Assembly: GCF_047501465.1 (NCBI RefSeq)
Contig: NZ_JAZDRL010000002.1
Coordinates: 744,001-808,000, forward strand
Reading direction: 5' to 3'
DNA length: 64,000 nt
From: Pseudochelatococcus sp047501465
GTDB lineage: Bacteria > Pseudomonadota > Alphaproteobacteria > Rhizobiales > Beijerinckiaceae
In this document: positions 42,499-51,662 of the stretch, in pieces
How positions within the stretch are numbered: position 1 is the first letter of the stretch
How the letters are laid out: each line of letters starts with the position of its first letter
Notes under the pieces: generated by a model
Databases searched by the model: none
What the model saw: the letters and a program-made list of their open reading frames with translations, nothing else
Told to the model about the DNA's origin: nothing
Made by a program: the position numbers and the translations under genes

Positions 42499-43329
42499 AT
42501 GTCTGTGGCGGGCCGGCCAAGGAGCAGTCGTTTGAGAAGAGTTCATATGTTCACGCTGGCCGCTGTGATGGCTGGAGCGCTGGGGAGCATCCCCGCTCAG
42601 GCAGCAGGTAATGCCGACGTTTACAACTTTTTCGCTGGCGAGAAGGCTAAAGCAACAGCGTCCAGCGCGCCTGGTGCGGCTATCAATAAGGTTTCTGACA
42701 AGAGTGCCGACCGCAAGGTCCTTAGTAAAAGCACCAAGATCAATAAGGTGAGCAACACACGTCGTGGTAAAACCGCGCGTCGGAAGTCTGGCAATGATCT
42801 GCCAAACCGGATTGCACCCGCGCATCTTGCTGTTAAGGATGTCGAAGCAGAAACGCGCCATGTCCCTGGCCGTAAGGCGCTGGGATATGACGCTCCTTCT
42901 CGCGAGCGCTACCGTGCGCTTATCGCCAAGCATGCAGCTGAGAACGGCCTGCCATTCGCGATTGGTGATGCAGTCGTGCGGGTCGAAAGCCGCTATCAGC
43001 CGCATGTCACGAACGGCGGAGCTGTCGGTCTGATGCAGATTAAGCCCAGAACCGCGCGTGGCCTTGGTTTTCAGGGCGATGTTAAAAGTTTGATGAATCC
43101 TGAAACCAATATCAAATACGGCATGAAATATCTTGGCCAGGCTTATCGTCTCGCCAATGGTGATACCTGCGGTATGGTGATGCGCTATCAGAGCGGGCAT
43201 TATGCCAAGCGGATCAACAGGGCCAATCTGGCTTACTGCGCCAAGGTGCGCACAATTGTTGCCAGCCTTGGTACAGAAGTGGCGCTGGCTGAAGTGAAGA
43301 CTGTCGATACCGCGACCATGGTAGATTAA
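42499..43329 (+). CDS. lytic transglycosylase (SLT domain), exported
   Basis: This 276-residue protein has a signal peptide (RLRRVHMFTLAAVMAGALGSIPAQA) and a basic Lys/Ser-rich linker (residues about 45-105). The SLT domain has catalytic Glu163 in VVRVESRYQP, then GGAVGLMQIKPRTARGLG and NPETNIKYGMKYLGQAY. It cleaves peptidoglycan glycan strands, forming 1,6-anhydro-MurNAc. An internal ATG at 42547 with a good GAGAAGAG site is a possible start, but it would remove the positive n-region. It lies directly upstream of rnpB. Confidence 0.9.
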   Translation: MSVAGRPRSSRLRRVHMFTLAAVMAGALGSIPAQAAGNADVYNFFAGEKAKATASSAPGAAINKVSDKSADRKVLSKSTKINKVSNTRRGKTARRKSGNDLPNRIAPAHLAVKDVEAETRHVPGRKALGYDAPSRERYRALIAKHAAENGLPFAIGDAVVRVESRYQPHVTNGGAVGLMQIKPRTARGLGFQGDVKSLMNPETNIKYGMKYLGQAYRLANGDTCGMVMRYQSGHYAKRINRANLAYCAKVRTIVASLGTEVALAEVKTVDTATMVD

Positions 43330-43399
43330 TCCACCTGATTGCAAGAAGACGGCTTGCAGGCACTTGACCGCAGACGCTGGCAACACTATCCCGTGAGAT

Positions 43400-43793
43400 G
43401 TCAGTTGGCCGGACGGCCGCTGCCCGTAAGGGTGGAGGAAAGTCCGGGCTCCACGGAAACACGGTGCCGGATAACGTCCGGCGGGGGTGACCTCAGGGAT
43501 AGTGCCACAGAAAACAAACCGCCCCGGATGCGTTTGGGGTAAGGGTGAAAAGGTGCGGTAAGAGCGCACCGCGGTACCGGCAACGGGAACGGCAAGGTAA
43601 ACCCCACCGGGAGCAAAACCGAATAGGGATGACGAGACTCCCGATCTTGATCGAGGCAGTCAGGGGCGTTTCCGCGCCAGTCGTCCGGGTTGGTTGCTAG
43701 AGTCGGCTGGTAACAGTCGTCACAGATGAATGGTCGTCACGTGGGTGCTGAGAGGTATCCGCCATACAAAACCCGGCTTATAGGCTGACTGAC
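43400..43793 (+). ncRNA. rnpB: RNase P RNA (type A)
   Basis: About 394 nt with the conserved RNase P RNA blocks in order: a GAGGAAAGTCCGGGCTCCAC segment near the 5' end, ACAGAAA, GGGTGAAAAGGTGCGGTAAG with GAGCGCACCG, GGTAAACCCCACC and GGAGCAAAACCGAATAGG, and a 3' part ending CGGCTTATAGGCTGACT. The 5' GTCAGTTGGCC can pair with the 3' GGCTGACTGAC as helix P1. This is the catalytic RNA that trims tRNA 5' ends. It is followed by a strong terminator. Exact ends are estimated from P1. Confidence 0.96.
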
Positions 43794-43796
43794 ACC

Positions 43797-43839
43797 AAAG
43801 CTGCGAAGGGTGCTTTTGCTCTTCGCAGCTTTATTTTTT
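43797..43839 (+). terminator. terminator of rnpB
   Basis: AAAGCTGCGAAG and CTTCGCAGCTTT form a perfect 12-bp stem with a 12-nt loop, followed by ATTTTTT. Confidence 0.93.
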
Positions 43840-44035
43840 GCCAATCACGCGAAAATGACCGGCGGCTCAACTGTTCATTAACCCTAACGGGGTTTTGATG
43901 GTGGCGGAAGCATCGGTCATGGTGGCCCTGATTCTGTTGACGTCCATCAGGATCTGCGCGCCCCCTGGTTGGACGGCATGAATTTATGACAATAACGCCC
44001 GGCATGTTGGGGCGGGCTTTTGGAGCGGAAAAATA

Positions 44036-45055
44036 ATGACGGCTCGCGATGATGGCTCAGTCCGTCATGTTCCCGTGCTTTTGAACGAGGTGATCACCGC
44101 ACTCGATCTGCGTGAGGGCGGTGTTTATCTCGATGGCACGTTTGGTGCGGGTGGTTATACCTCGGCCATTCTGGCGCATCCGGGTACGCGGGTTATCGCG
44201 CTTGACCGTGATCCCGACGCCATCGCTGGCGGTGCACCGCTGGTTGCGGCGTCCGAGGGACGCTTGACGCTTGTTCAGACTGTTTTTGGTGAGATGGAAG
44301 CGGCGGTTGATGAGCAGGGCGTTGGTCTGCTGGATGGCGTGGTGCTCGATATCGGCGTGTCCTCCATGCAGATTGATGAAGGCGAGCGCGGCTTTTCGCT
44401 GCGCTTCGATGGCCCGCTCGATATGCGTATGGAGCAGGTGGGCGAAAGCGCGGCCGATGTCGTGAATACAGCTGATGAAGAGCTATTGGCTGACATTATA
44501 TATAACTTCGGTGAAGAGCGTAAATCGCGGTATATTGCGAAGGCGATTGTTCAGCGGCGGGCGGAAGCGCCTATCACCACAACAGCTGAACTCGCTGAGC
44601 TTGTGGCGAGTGTTGTTTGGGCTGAACCGCATGGGCCGCATCCGGCCACGCGCACATTTCAGGCTCTACGCATTTACGTCAATGATGAACTGGGCGAATT
44701 GAGCCGGGCGCTGCATGCGGCTGAGCGAGTGCTTAAACCCGGTGGGCGGCTTGTGGTGGTGACGTTCCATTCGTTGGAAGACCGCATCGTCAAGCAGTTT
44801 TTGGCGCGTCGTTCGGCGCGCTCGAGCGGTGGGTCGCGGCATATGCCGTTTGAGGTAGGCGAGGCGCCAACCTTTCAGCTTGTTTCACGCGGTGTGGTGA
44901 CGGCAAGCCACGCGGAGTGCATTGCGAACTCGCGTGCACGCTCTGCCAAGCTGCGTGCGGCTGAGCGCACCCATGCGCCTGTGCAGGCAGAAGATGAAAC
45001 GGTGATGTCGCTCGCGGCCTTGCCTGAACGGCGTTTTCGCAAGAGGAGGCGCTGA
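44036..45055 (+). CDS. rsmH: 16S rRNA (cytosine1402-N4)-methyltransferase
   Basis: This 339-residue protein starts with VRHVPVLLNEVITAL, the typical RsmH opening. It has the SAM motif YLDGTFGAGGYTSAIL, then LDIGVSSMQIDEGERGFSLRFDGPLDMRM and PATRTFQALRIYVNDEL, and the late LVVVTFHSLEDRIVKQF block. It methylates C1402 of 16S rRNA. As in most bacteria it opens the dcw cluster, but mraZ, which usually precedes it, is absent. Its TGA overlaps the ftsL ATG by 1 nt, so the two are coupled. Confidence 0.97.
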   Translation: MTARDDGSVRHVPVLLNEVITALDLREGGVYLDGTFGAGGYTSAILAHPGTRVIALDRDPDAIAGGAPLVAASEGRLTLVQTVFGEMEAAVDEQGVGLLDGVVLDIGVSSMQIDEGERGFSLRFDGPLDMRMEQVGESAADVVNTADEELLADIIYNFGEERKSRYIAKAIVQRRAEAPITTTAELAELVASVVWAEPHGPHPATRTFQALRIYVNDELGELSRALHAAERVLKPGGRLVVVTFHSLEDRIVKQFLARRSARSSGGSRHMPFEVGEAPTFQLVSRGVVTASHAECIANSRARSAKLRAAERTHAPVQAEDETVMSLAALPERRFRKRRR

Positions 45056-45438
45056 TGTTGGTGCGTCTGCTGCATGTTTTGGCGGTTGTGGCCCTCGTAG
45101 GGTCTGCTGGTTACGCCTATTCAATCAAGTATGAATCAATTTTCTATGCCGAGAAGCTCTCCAAGCTGAAATCGCAAATTCAGCGCGAGAAGGATGCGAT
45201 TGCAGCCTCACGCGCTGATTGGCAGTTCCATGTGCGGCCTGATCGGTTGGTGGTTTTGTCCAATCAACATCTGGATTTGAAGCCGCTGAAGATTGAGCAG
45301 ATCAAGCGTTTCAAGGACGTGCCGGAACGTCAACCCAAGACTGACGAAATTGGCAAGAAGCTGGAAGCCATGGGGCTTTCCGCCTCCACCAGCACCCCCG
45401 GCTCTGGCCCTGCGCGCGCCGCGACGGCTACACCATGA
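45055..45438 (+). CDS. ftsL: cell division protein FtsL
   Basis: A 127-residue bitopic protein: an N-terminal membrane segment (residues about 4-22, LLHVLAVVALVGSAGYAYS), then a coiled-coil-like stretch (KLSKLKSQIQREKDAIAASRADW) and a variable Pro/Ser/Ala-rich C-terminus. FtsL forms a complex with FtsB and FtsQ and activates FtsWI at midcell. Sequence similarity within FtsL is low, so the call rests on topology, size and place between rsmH and ftsI. The DWQFHVRPDRLVVLSNQHLDL segment is typical of alphaproteobacterial FtsL. Confidence 0.9.
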   Translation: MLVRLLHVLAVVALVGSAGYAYSIKYESIFYAEKLSKLKSQIQREKDAIAASRADWQFHVRPDRLVVLSNQHLDLKPLKIEQIKRFKDVPERQPKTDEIGKKLEAMGLSASTSTPGSGPARAATATP

Positions 45439-45492
45439 GATATGGTGCGCAGATGAACTGGCAGAGCTGGAATCGTAGGAATGAGGTGGGCC

Positions 45493-47319
45493 ATGGATAG
45501 TGGGCACAACCAAAACCAGGCAGACCCACACAACGAGGCTGATGCTGGCCACAAGTTGCCGGAATACACTTCATACTATGAAGAGGAGGCAGGCCCCCGG
45601 CTGTCAGGGCGCGCACGGTTGTGGCAGTTCATGCATGACGTGTTCCGTATGCGCTCGGACCGTTCGGCGCAGCGTGTGCTGTTGGTCGGGCTGTTTTTCA
45701 TGGTGCTGTTCGGCACTTTGATCGGGCGGCTTTCATGGATGGCGATGCATCCCAAGGTGCCGGGCGAACTGCGTAGCGGTACGATGGTGGCAGCGGCGCG
45801 GCCTGATATTCTGGATCGCACGGGCCTGGTGCTTGCAACCGATATCAAGACTGTGTCGGTGTTCGCTGAACCGCGCAATATCATCGATGCTGATGAAGCA
45901 ACTGAACTGCTTACGGCTGTGCTGCCCGATCTCAATGCGCGTGATTTGCGCGATAAATTGAGTACCGGAAAAGGCTTCGTCTGGATTAAGCGCCAGATCA
46001 CGCCGCGCCAGCAGGCTGAGGTGCATCGTCTGGGCATTCCTGGTGTCGGTTTTGTGCCGGAGAACAAGCGTGTCTATCCCAATGGGCCGATTGGTGCGCA
46101 CGTGCTGGGTTTTGCCAACGTCGATAACGAAGGCATTGCCGGTATTGAAAAATACATGGACAACAAGGGCCTGAAGGCGCTTGCCGGTTATGGTTTTGCC
46201 CGCTCCGCAGATGATCTGGAGCCGATTGAGCTTTCGCTTGATCTACGCGCCACAGCGGCTGCGCGTGATGAGTTGATCAAGGGCATGGAGCACTTCAAGG
46301 CAAAGGCTGCGGCATCGCTTATTCTGGATGTTAACACGGGTGAGATTGTCTCATTGGTGTCACTGCCGGATTATGATCCCAACAATCCGGTTGATGCGCT
46401 GAAGTCTGACCGCATCAACCGCATGATCGTTGGTGTGTTCGAGATGGGGTCGACCTTCAAGGCGCTGACGATTGCCATGGGGCTTGATTCCGGCAAGGCC
46501 ACGATCAACTCTAACTATGATGCGCGCGGCGGCTTGCATTATGGCCGCTTCACGATCAAGGATTATCATGGCAAGAACCGCATTCTGAGCGTGCCCGAGA
46601 TTTTCGTGTACTCATCGAACATCGGCACGGCCCGTATTGCTTTGCAGCAGGGTGTACCGGCGCATAAGGCATTCTTGAAAAAGATGGGTCAGCTGGACCG
46701 CATGCGCACCGAAATGCCGGAAAGTTCAGCACCGATTTTGCCGCCCAACTGGGGCGAGCTGAATACGATCACGATTTCCTATGGTCACGGTCTCGCTGTT
46801 GCGCCGATGCAGGCGGCGGCGGCTGTTGGCGCGCTGGTGAATGGTGGGCAGTTTATTCCTCCAACCTTCCTGAAGCGCAGTGAGGAAGAGGCGCGCGCAA
46901 ATGCGCCGCAGGTGATCAAGCCCGAAACCAGCGAAGCCATGCGCTTCGTGATGCGCCTCAATGCGGAGCGTGGCTCGGCGGGTAAGGCTAATTCTGCAGT
47001 TCCGGGCTATTTCATTGGCGGCAAGACGGGTACGGCGGATAAGGTGATTAACGGTCGCTACGCCAAGAACAAGAACTTCACCACCTTCATGACCATCATG
47101 CCGGCGGATGATCCAAAGTATCTGTTCCTGACACTTTACGATGAGCCGCAAGGTCTGCCTGAGACCTATGGTTTTTCGACAGCAGGCTGGAATGCGGGCG
47201 TGACGACAGGCAAGATCATGGCGCGTGTGGCTCCTTTGTTGGGCCTGCCACCGCGCTTCGAGCCACCAGTCAACCCCTTCCCCACGATGGCTAAGGCCGG
47301 CGCATGGGGCACGCACTGA
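45493..47319 (+). CDS. ftsI: peptidoglycan D,D-transpeptidase FtsI (PBP3)
   Basis: This 608-residue class B penicillin-binding protein has a cytosolic N-terminus of about 55 residues, one membrane segment (VLLVGLFFMVLFGTLIGRL), a pedestal domain (RPDILDRTGLVLATD) and the transpeptidase domain with SxxK (MGSTFKAL), SxN (YSSNIG) and KTGTAD. It crosslinks septal peptidoglycan with FtsW. The ATG at 45493 follows GAGGTGG by about 5 nt; an upstream ATG at 45481 has no proper spacing. It is 54 bp after ftsL. The 217-bp gap that follows is filled mainly by a repeat element. Confidence 0.97.
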   Translation: MDSGHNQNQADPHNEADAGHKLPEYTSYYEEEAGPRLSGRARLWQFMHDVFRMRSDRSAQRVLLVGLFFMVLFGTLIGRLSWMAMHPKVPGELRSGTMVAAARPDILDRTGLVLATDIKTVSVFAEPRNIIDADEATELLTAVLPDLNARDLRDKLSTGKGFVWIKRQITPRQQAEVHRLGIPGVGFVPENKRVYPNGPIGAHVLGFANVDNEGIAGIEKYMDNKGLKALAGYGFARSADDLEPIELSLDLRATAAARDELIKGMEHFKAKAAASLILDVNTGEIVSLVSLPDYDPNNPVDALKSDRINRMIVGVFEMGSTFKALTIAMGLDSGKATINSNYDARGGLHYGRFTIKDYHGKNRILSVPEIFVYSSNIGTARIALQQGVPAHKAFLKKMGQLDRMRTEMPESSAPILPPNWGELNTITISYGHGLAVAPMQAAAAVGALVNGGQFIPPTFLKRSEEEARANAPQVIKPETSEAMRFVMRLNAERGSAGKANSAVPGYFIGGKTGTADKVINGRYAKNKNFTTFMTIMPADDPKYLFLTLYDEPQGLPETYGFSTAGWNAGVTTGKIMARVAPLLGLPPRFEPPVNPFPTMAKAGAWGTH

Positions 47320-47339
47320 GAATGTATTGATCTGCGCGC

Positions 47340-47462
47340 CATGGTGGCCTGCAAATGGAGGCTTTCTGCGCTTCCGGTGCTCACGTACTTATGTACGCTG
47401 CGCGCCGGTTCTCGAAAACCACCATTTTCGGCTCACCCTGACGCGAAGCTCAACACATTCTG
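47340..47462 (+). repeat. intergenic repeat element between ftsI and murE
   Basis: It begins with CATGGTGGCCTGCAAATGG (exact copy of 17201-17219). The middle has an imperfect palindrome around CACGTACTTATGTACG, then AAAACCACCATTTTCGG, partly complementary to the left end. It ends with a 27-nt block (47436-47462) repeated with one mismatch at 63806-63832. This is an extragenic palindromic element, inserted inside the otherwise compact dcw cluster. Confidence 0.75.
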
Positions 47463-47536
47463 CGGTCCTCTTTTGGCGCGGCTTTTTATCGATCTTCTTT
47501 TTTCGCAAATTGCGTTTCATATGAGGGATTATATGA

Positions 47537-49033
47537 ATGCAATTGTTACAAGTGGCACATGCAATGACCGTCCGCACCGTTTCTCTGATGGCCCTACTTC
47601 CAGATGTTTCGGCTCCTGATTTGCCGGTGACAGGGCTGCGTCTGGACTCGCGTGATGTGCAGCCGGGCGATGTGTTCTTTGCTGTGCCAGGTAATAAAAG
47701 TGATGGGCTTGCCTTTGCACATGATGCCGCAAACAAGGGTGCTGTGGCCATTGTTGGTGAGGGCGAGCGCCCTGCTGCTCTGGCACCAGCTGTGGCTTAC
47801 ATTCCGGTGGCGAATGTGCGGCAGGCCGTATCAAGGGCCGCTGCGCAGTTTTTTGCACGCCAGCCTGCGGCAATCGTGGCTGTGACAGGCACCAGTGGTA
47901 AAAGCTCGGTGGCGGATTTTACGCGTCAGATCTTTTCTGTGCTGGGGCATCAGGCGGCTAGCCTTGGCACCATTGGTGTTGTTGCGCCTTCGGGGGCTGT
48001 GTATGGCTCACTGACAACACCAGACAGCATCACGCTGCATCAAACGCTGGATCAATTGGCGGATGAAGGTGTGACGCATCTGGCATTTGAGGCGTCGTCC
48101 CACGGTCTTGATCAATATCGCCTTGATGGCGTGCGATTAAAAGCGGCGGCTTTTACCAATCTTGGGCGCGATCATCTCGATTATCACCCTGACGTGGAAT
48201 CTTATTTGAGCGCCAAGTTGCGCTTGTTTGAGGCGCTTTTGCCGCAGGGCGCGCCCGCTGTCATTAATGCTGATGCGCCTGAAGCAACGCGCGTGGAAGC
48301 AGTTGCTAAAGCACGCGGGTTGCCTGTTATCAGTGTTGGTGTTGCAGGCCGCGACATTGCACTGGAAGGTGTAGCGCGGGATGGCTTCGCTCAGCGGTTA
48401 CGCATTCGTTACGATGGCAAGATGCATGATGTGCGGCTGCCGCTGGCGGGTGATTTCCAGGCTTCGAACGCACTTGTTGCGGCGGGGCTTGCTATTGCTG
48501 CTGGAGAGCCTGCTGAACGCGTATTCGCCGCGCTTGAAACCTTGCAGGGCGTTAAGGGGCGCCTGGAGCGGGTGGCCGAGGTTAATGGTGCGCTTGCTAT
48601 CGTAGATTATGCGCACAAACCTGATGCGCTGGGTTCGGTGCTCGATACATTGCGGGGATATGCAGCTGGCCGATTAATCGTGGTGTTCGGTGCAGGTGGA
48701 GATCGCGATCGTGGCAAACGGCCTTTGATGGGGGCAATTGCTGCTGAAAAGGCTGATCTGGCCATCATTACCGATGATAACCCACGTTCCGAAGAGCCTG
48801 GCGGCATCCGGGCGGCAATTATGGCAGCTGCGAATGCGGTGCCGGGTGCGCGTGTGATTGAGATCGGTGATCGCATGGCCGCCATTCGTCGTGGTGTACA
48901 GGAATTGAAGGCTGGGGATATTCTCGTTGTCGCGGGCAAAGGTCATGAAACGGGCCAGATCATCGGCCAGACAACGATTCACTTTTCCGATCATGAAGCG
49001 GTGCTTTCTGCCGTTGCGGAGCTGACAGTATGA
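47537..49033 (+). CDS. murE: UDP-MurNAc-tripeptide synthetase (meso-diaminopimelate adding)
   Basis: This 498-residue Mur ligase contains RLDSRDVQPGDVFFAVPG, the ATP-binding VTGTSGKSSV, the FEASSHGLDQYRLDGV block and the TDDNPRSEEPG motif. The DNPR sequence is characteristic of enzymes that add meso-diaminopimelate rather than lysine. GAGGG lies 9 nt before the ATG at 47537; an internal ATG at 47564 (MTVRTVSLM) may instead be the true start by family comparison. It overlaps murF by 4 nt. Confidence 0.96.
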   Translation: MQLLQVAHAMTVRTVSLMALLPDVSAPDLPVTGLRLDSRDVQPGDVFFAVPGNKSDGLAFAHDAANKGAVAIVGEGERPAALAPAVAYIPVANVRQAVSRAAAQFFARQPAAIVAVTGTSGKSSVADFTRQIFSVLGHQAASLGTIGVVAPSGAVYGSLTTPDSITLHQTLDQLADEGVTHLAFEASSHGLDQYRLDGVRLKAAAFTNLGRDHLDYHPDVESYLSAKLRLFEALLPQGAPAVINADAPEATRVEAVAKARGLPVISVGVAGRDIALEGVARDGFAQRLRIRYDGKMHDVRLPLAGDFQASNALVAAGLAIAAGEPAERVFAALETLQGVKGRLERVAEVNGALAIVDYAHKPDALGSVLDTLRGYAAGRLIVVFGAGGDRDRGKRPLMGAIAAEKADLAIITDDNPRSEEPGGIRAAIMAAANAVPGARVIEIGDRMAAIRRGVQELKAGDILVVAGKGHETGQIIGQTTIHFSDHEAVLSAVAELTV

Positions 49034-50511
49034 GCAAAGTATCAGATAGCACTGCCGCAACGCTCGCACCCCGCGGGACGATGCAATCCGTAGAGACGCT
49101 GTGGTCAGCGCTTGATTTGATGCAGGCTATGAATGCCCGCGTGACAAACGCCCAGCCTGAGCGGGTTACGGGCATTTCCATCGATACCCGCACGATAGAG
49201 CCGGGCGACCTATTTTTTGCCATTAAGGGCGATAACAGCAATGGTCATGCATATGTTGCACAGGCGCTGAAAAAAGGCGCTGCCGCAGCAGTTGTCGATG
49301 AAGCGCATGCGGATGAATTGGTGCATGAGGGGCCGCTCTTTATTGTCAAGGATGTGCTGGAAGCCTTGAGAAACCTTGGCTTGGCAGCAAGATCGCGCAC
49401 GCGTGCGCGCATTGTTGCAGTCACAGGTTCTGTCGGCAAAACCAGCACAAAGGAAGCTTTGCGTTTGGCGCTTGAGGGGCAAGGGCGCACGCATGCTTCG
49501 GCCGCTTCCTACAACAATCATTGGGGGGTGCCGTTGTCGCTTGCACGGATGGCGCGGCCCACACAGTTCGGTATTTTCGAGATCGGCATGAATGCGCCGG
49601 GCGAAGTGGGGCCTCTGTCGCAAATGGTGCGCCCCCATGTTGCTATCGTGACAACGGTGGGGCCGGTGCATCTTGAGTATTTTCCTTCTGTGTCGGCAAT
49701 TGCTGATGCCAAGGGCGAGATTTTTGCTGGCATTGAGCCGGGTGGTGTTGCTGTTCTCAACCGCGATAATGAACATTTTGAACGTCTCAAGGCGCATGCA
49801 CTTGCATCTCAGGCTGGGCGGATTGTGACGTTTGGTGAGCATGAGAACGCGGATATTCATGCTGAAAAGATCGTGCTGAAGCCCGATCTTTCTGTCGTTG
49901 AGGCGCGGGTGTTTGGCACGCAGGTTGTATATCGGCTTGGGTCGCCTGGTCGCCACATGGCGCTCAATAGCCTTGCGGTGCTTGCGGCTGTGCAGGCGAT
50001 GGGCGGTGATCTGGCGCTGGCCGCGCTTGCAATGGGTGATCTTTCGCCTCCCGAAGGGCGTGGCGAGCGCATGCGGCTTGTCGGGCCGGGCGGAGAATTT
50101 CTGCTGATTGATGAGAGCTATAACGCTAATCCGTCCTCAATGACGGCAGCACTCAACACGTTAGGGCAGGCGGCTGTTGGCTTGCGGGGGCGGCGTATTG
50201 CAGTGCTGGCTGATATGCTTGAGCTTGGCACGGATAGTAATGATCTGCACGCCTCACTCAAGACGCCAATTGCGGATAACGATGTTGATATCGTGTTCGC
50301 GGCTGGTCCTGCGATGCACCATCTTTGGCGCGCGCTGGCCCCCGATGTGCGGGGGGCTTATGCCGAGACGCCGCAAGATCTGGAGAGAGCTGTTCTGCGG
50401 GAAGTGCGTGCGGGTGACGCAGTGATGGTGAAGGGCTCGAACGGCACCAAGGTTTCGCGCATTGTCGCGGCACTCAAAAGCCACTTCCCTGCATTGGAAG
50501 TGCATAGCTAA
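49030..50511 (+). CDS. murF: UDP-MurNAc-tripeptide--D-Ala-D-Ala ligase
   Basis: This 493-residue Mur ligase has SIDTRTIEPGDLFFAIKG, the P-loop AVTGSVGKTSTKEAL, YNNHWGVPLSLARM, EIGMNAPGE and LIDESYNANPSSM. It adds the D-Ala-D-Ala dipeptide to complete UDP-MurNAc-pentapeptide. The dipeptide must be made by a Ddl encoded outside this window. The start overlaps murE (ATGA). It is followed by mraY after 46 bp. Confidence 0.97.
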   Translation: MSKVSDSTAATLAPRGTMQSVETLWSALDLMQAMNARVTNAQPERVTGISIDTRTIEPGDLFFAIKGDNSNGHAYVAQALKKGAAAAVVDEAHADELVHEGPLFIVKDVLEALRNLGLAARSRTRARIVAVTGSVGKTSTKEALRLALEGQGRTHASAASYNNHWGVPLSLARMARPTQFGIFEIGMNAPGEVGPLSQMVRPHVAIVTTVGPVHLEYFPSVSAIADAKGEIFAGIEPGGVAVLNRDNEHFERLKAHALASQAGRIVTFGEHENADIHAEKIVLKPDLSVVEARVFGTQVVYRLGSPGRHMALNSLAVLAAVQAMGGDLALAALAMGDLSPPEGRGERMRLVGPGGEFLLIDESYNANPSSMTAALNTLGQAAVGLRGRRIAVLADMLELGTDSNDLHASLKTPIADNDVDIVFAAGPAMHHLWRALAPDVRGAYAETPQDLERAVLREVRAGDAVMVKGSNGTKVSRIVAALKSHFPALEVHS

Positions 50512-50557
50512 TCTTATGTTGCGGAAAAAATCAGGGCGTTTCGGAGAGTAAAAGCGC

Positions 50558-51661
50558 ATGTTTATCTGGCTTGCAGAATTAAGTGCCTCCGTGCCGGCGC
50601 TGAATGTGTTCCGCTACATCACGTTCCGGGCGGGTGCGGCAACCGCTACTGCCATGTTCTTTGTATTCATGTTCGGCCCCGCTATCATCGCATCATTGCG
50701 GGTACGGCAGGGTAAGGGACAGCCAATCCGGTCCGATGGCCCGCAATCGCATCTGGCCAAAAAAGGCACGCCGACGATGGGCGGGCTAATGATCCTATCA
50801 GGTGTTTTTGTCTCGGCGCTGTTATGGGCGAACCTCTCCAATCCCTATGTGTGGGTGGTTTTGTTCGTGACGCTTGGCTTTGGTGCGATTGGCTTTTACG
50901 ATGATTATCTGAAAGTCACCAAGCAGTCACACAAAGGCTTTTCGGGGCGTCTTCGGCTATCCATCGAGGGGCTGATCGGGCTTATCGCTTGTGTGGCGAT
51001 TATTCTGGCTAGCCGTGAAACCTTGCCGCCCGCACGCGATCTGATGGCGACGTCGATTGCTATACCTTTCTTCAAGGATCTGCTGATTGATCTTGGCTGG
51101 TTCTTCGCGGCTTTTGGTGCGTTTGTAATCGTTGGCGCAGGCAATGCGGTCAATCTGACAGACGGGCTTGATGGGCTGGCCATTGTGCCAGTGATGATTG
51201 CGGCGGCGACTTTCGGTTTTATCTCTTATCTCGTCGGCAACGCGATTTTCGCCAATTATCTGCAGATCAATTTTGTGCAAGGCGCTGGTGAGCTAGCTGT
51301 GATCTGTGGCGCGGTGATTGGTGCTGGCATTGGCTTTTTATGGTTCAATGCCCCGCCCGCGCAGATATTTATGGGCGATACGGGATCGCTGGCGCTCGGT
51401 GGCATGCTGGGGGCTATTGCCGTTGCCACGAAGCATGAGATCGTGCTGGCCATCGTTGGCGGGCTGTTTGTGCTTGAGGCGCTTTCTGTGATTGTGCAGG
51501 TAGCCTCTTTCAAACTCACGGGTAAGCGTGTGTTCAAGATGGCGCCGATCCACCATCATTTTGAGCAAATGGGCTGGACGGAACCGCAAGTCGTGATCCG
51601 CTTCTGGATCATCGCGGTTGTGCTGGCGCTCATCGGCCTTTCGACATTGAAGTTGAGATAA
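50558..51661 (+). CDS. mraY: phospho-N-acetylmuramoyl-pentapeptide-transferase
   Basis: This 367-residue integral membrane enzyme transfers phospho-MurNAc-pentapeptide to undecaprenyl phosphate, giving lipid I. It has about ten hydrophobic segments, the KKGTPTMGGLMIL block, GFYDDYLKV (catalytic Asp pair), GAGNAVNLTDGLDGLA, IFMGDTGSLALGG and the cytosolic PIHHHFEQMGW loop. It ends 1 bp before the murD ATG. Normal length. Confidence 0.98.
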   Translation: MFIWLAELSASVPALNVFRYITFRAGAATATAMFFVFMFGPAIIASLRVRQGKGQPIRSDGPQSHLAKKGTPTMGGLMILSGVFVSALLWANLSNPYVWVVLFVTLGFGAIGFYDDYLKVTKQSHKGFSGRLRLSIEGLIGLIACVAIILASRETLPPARDLMATSIAIPFFKDLLIDLGWFFAAFGAFVIVGAGNAVNLTDGLDGLAIVPVMIAAATFGFISYLVGNAIFANYLQINFVQGAGELAVICGAVIGAGIGFLWFNAPPAQIFMGDTGSLALGGMLGAIAVATKHEIVLAIVGGLFVLEALSVIVQVASFKLTGKRVFKMAPIHHHFEQMGWTEPQVVIRFWIIAVVLALIGLSTLKLR

Positions 51662-51662
51662 A

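Noticed and set aside
42340..43569. 409-residue minus-strand frame across the lytic transglycosylase and the 5' part of rnpB
   Set aside because: It overlaps two well-supported features in antisense and shows no domain; a chance open frame in GC-rich DNA.
47341..47619. 92-residue plus-strand frame between ftsI and murE
   Set aside because: It runs through the repeat element and into murE in another frame; no family similarity.
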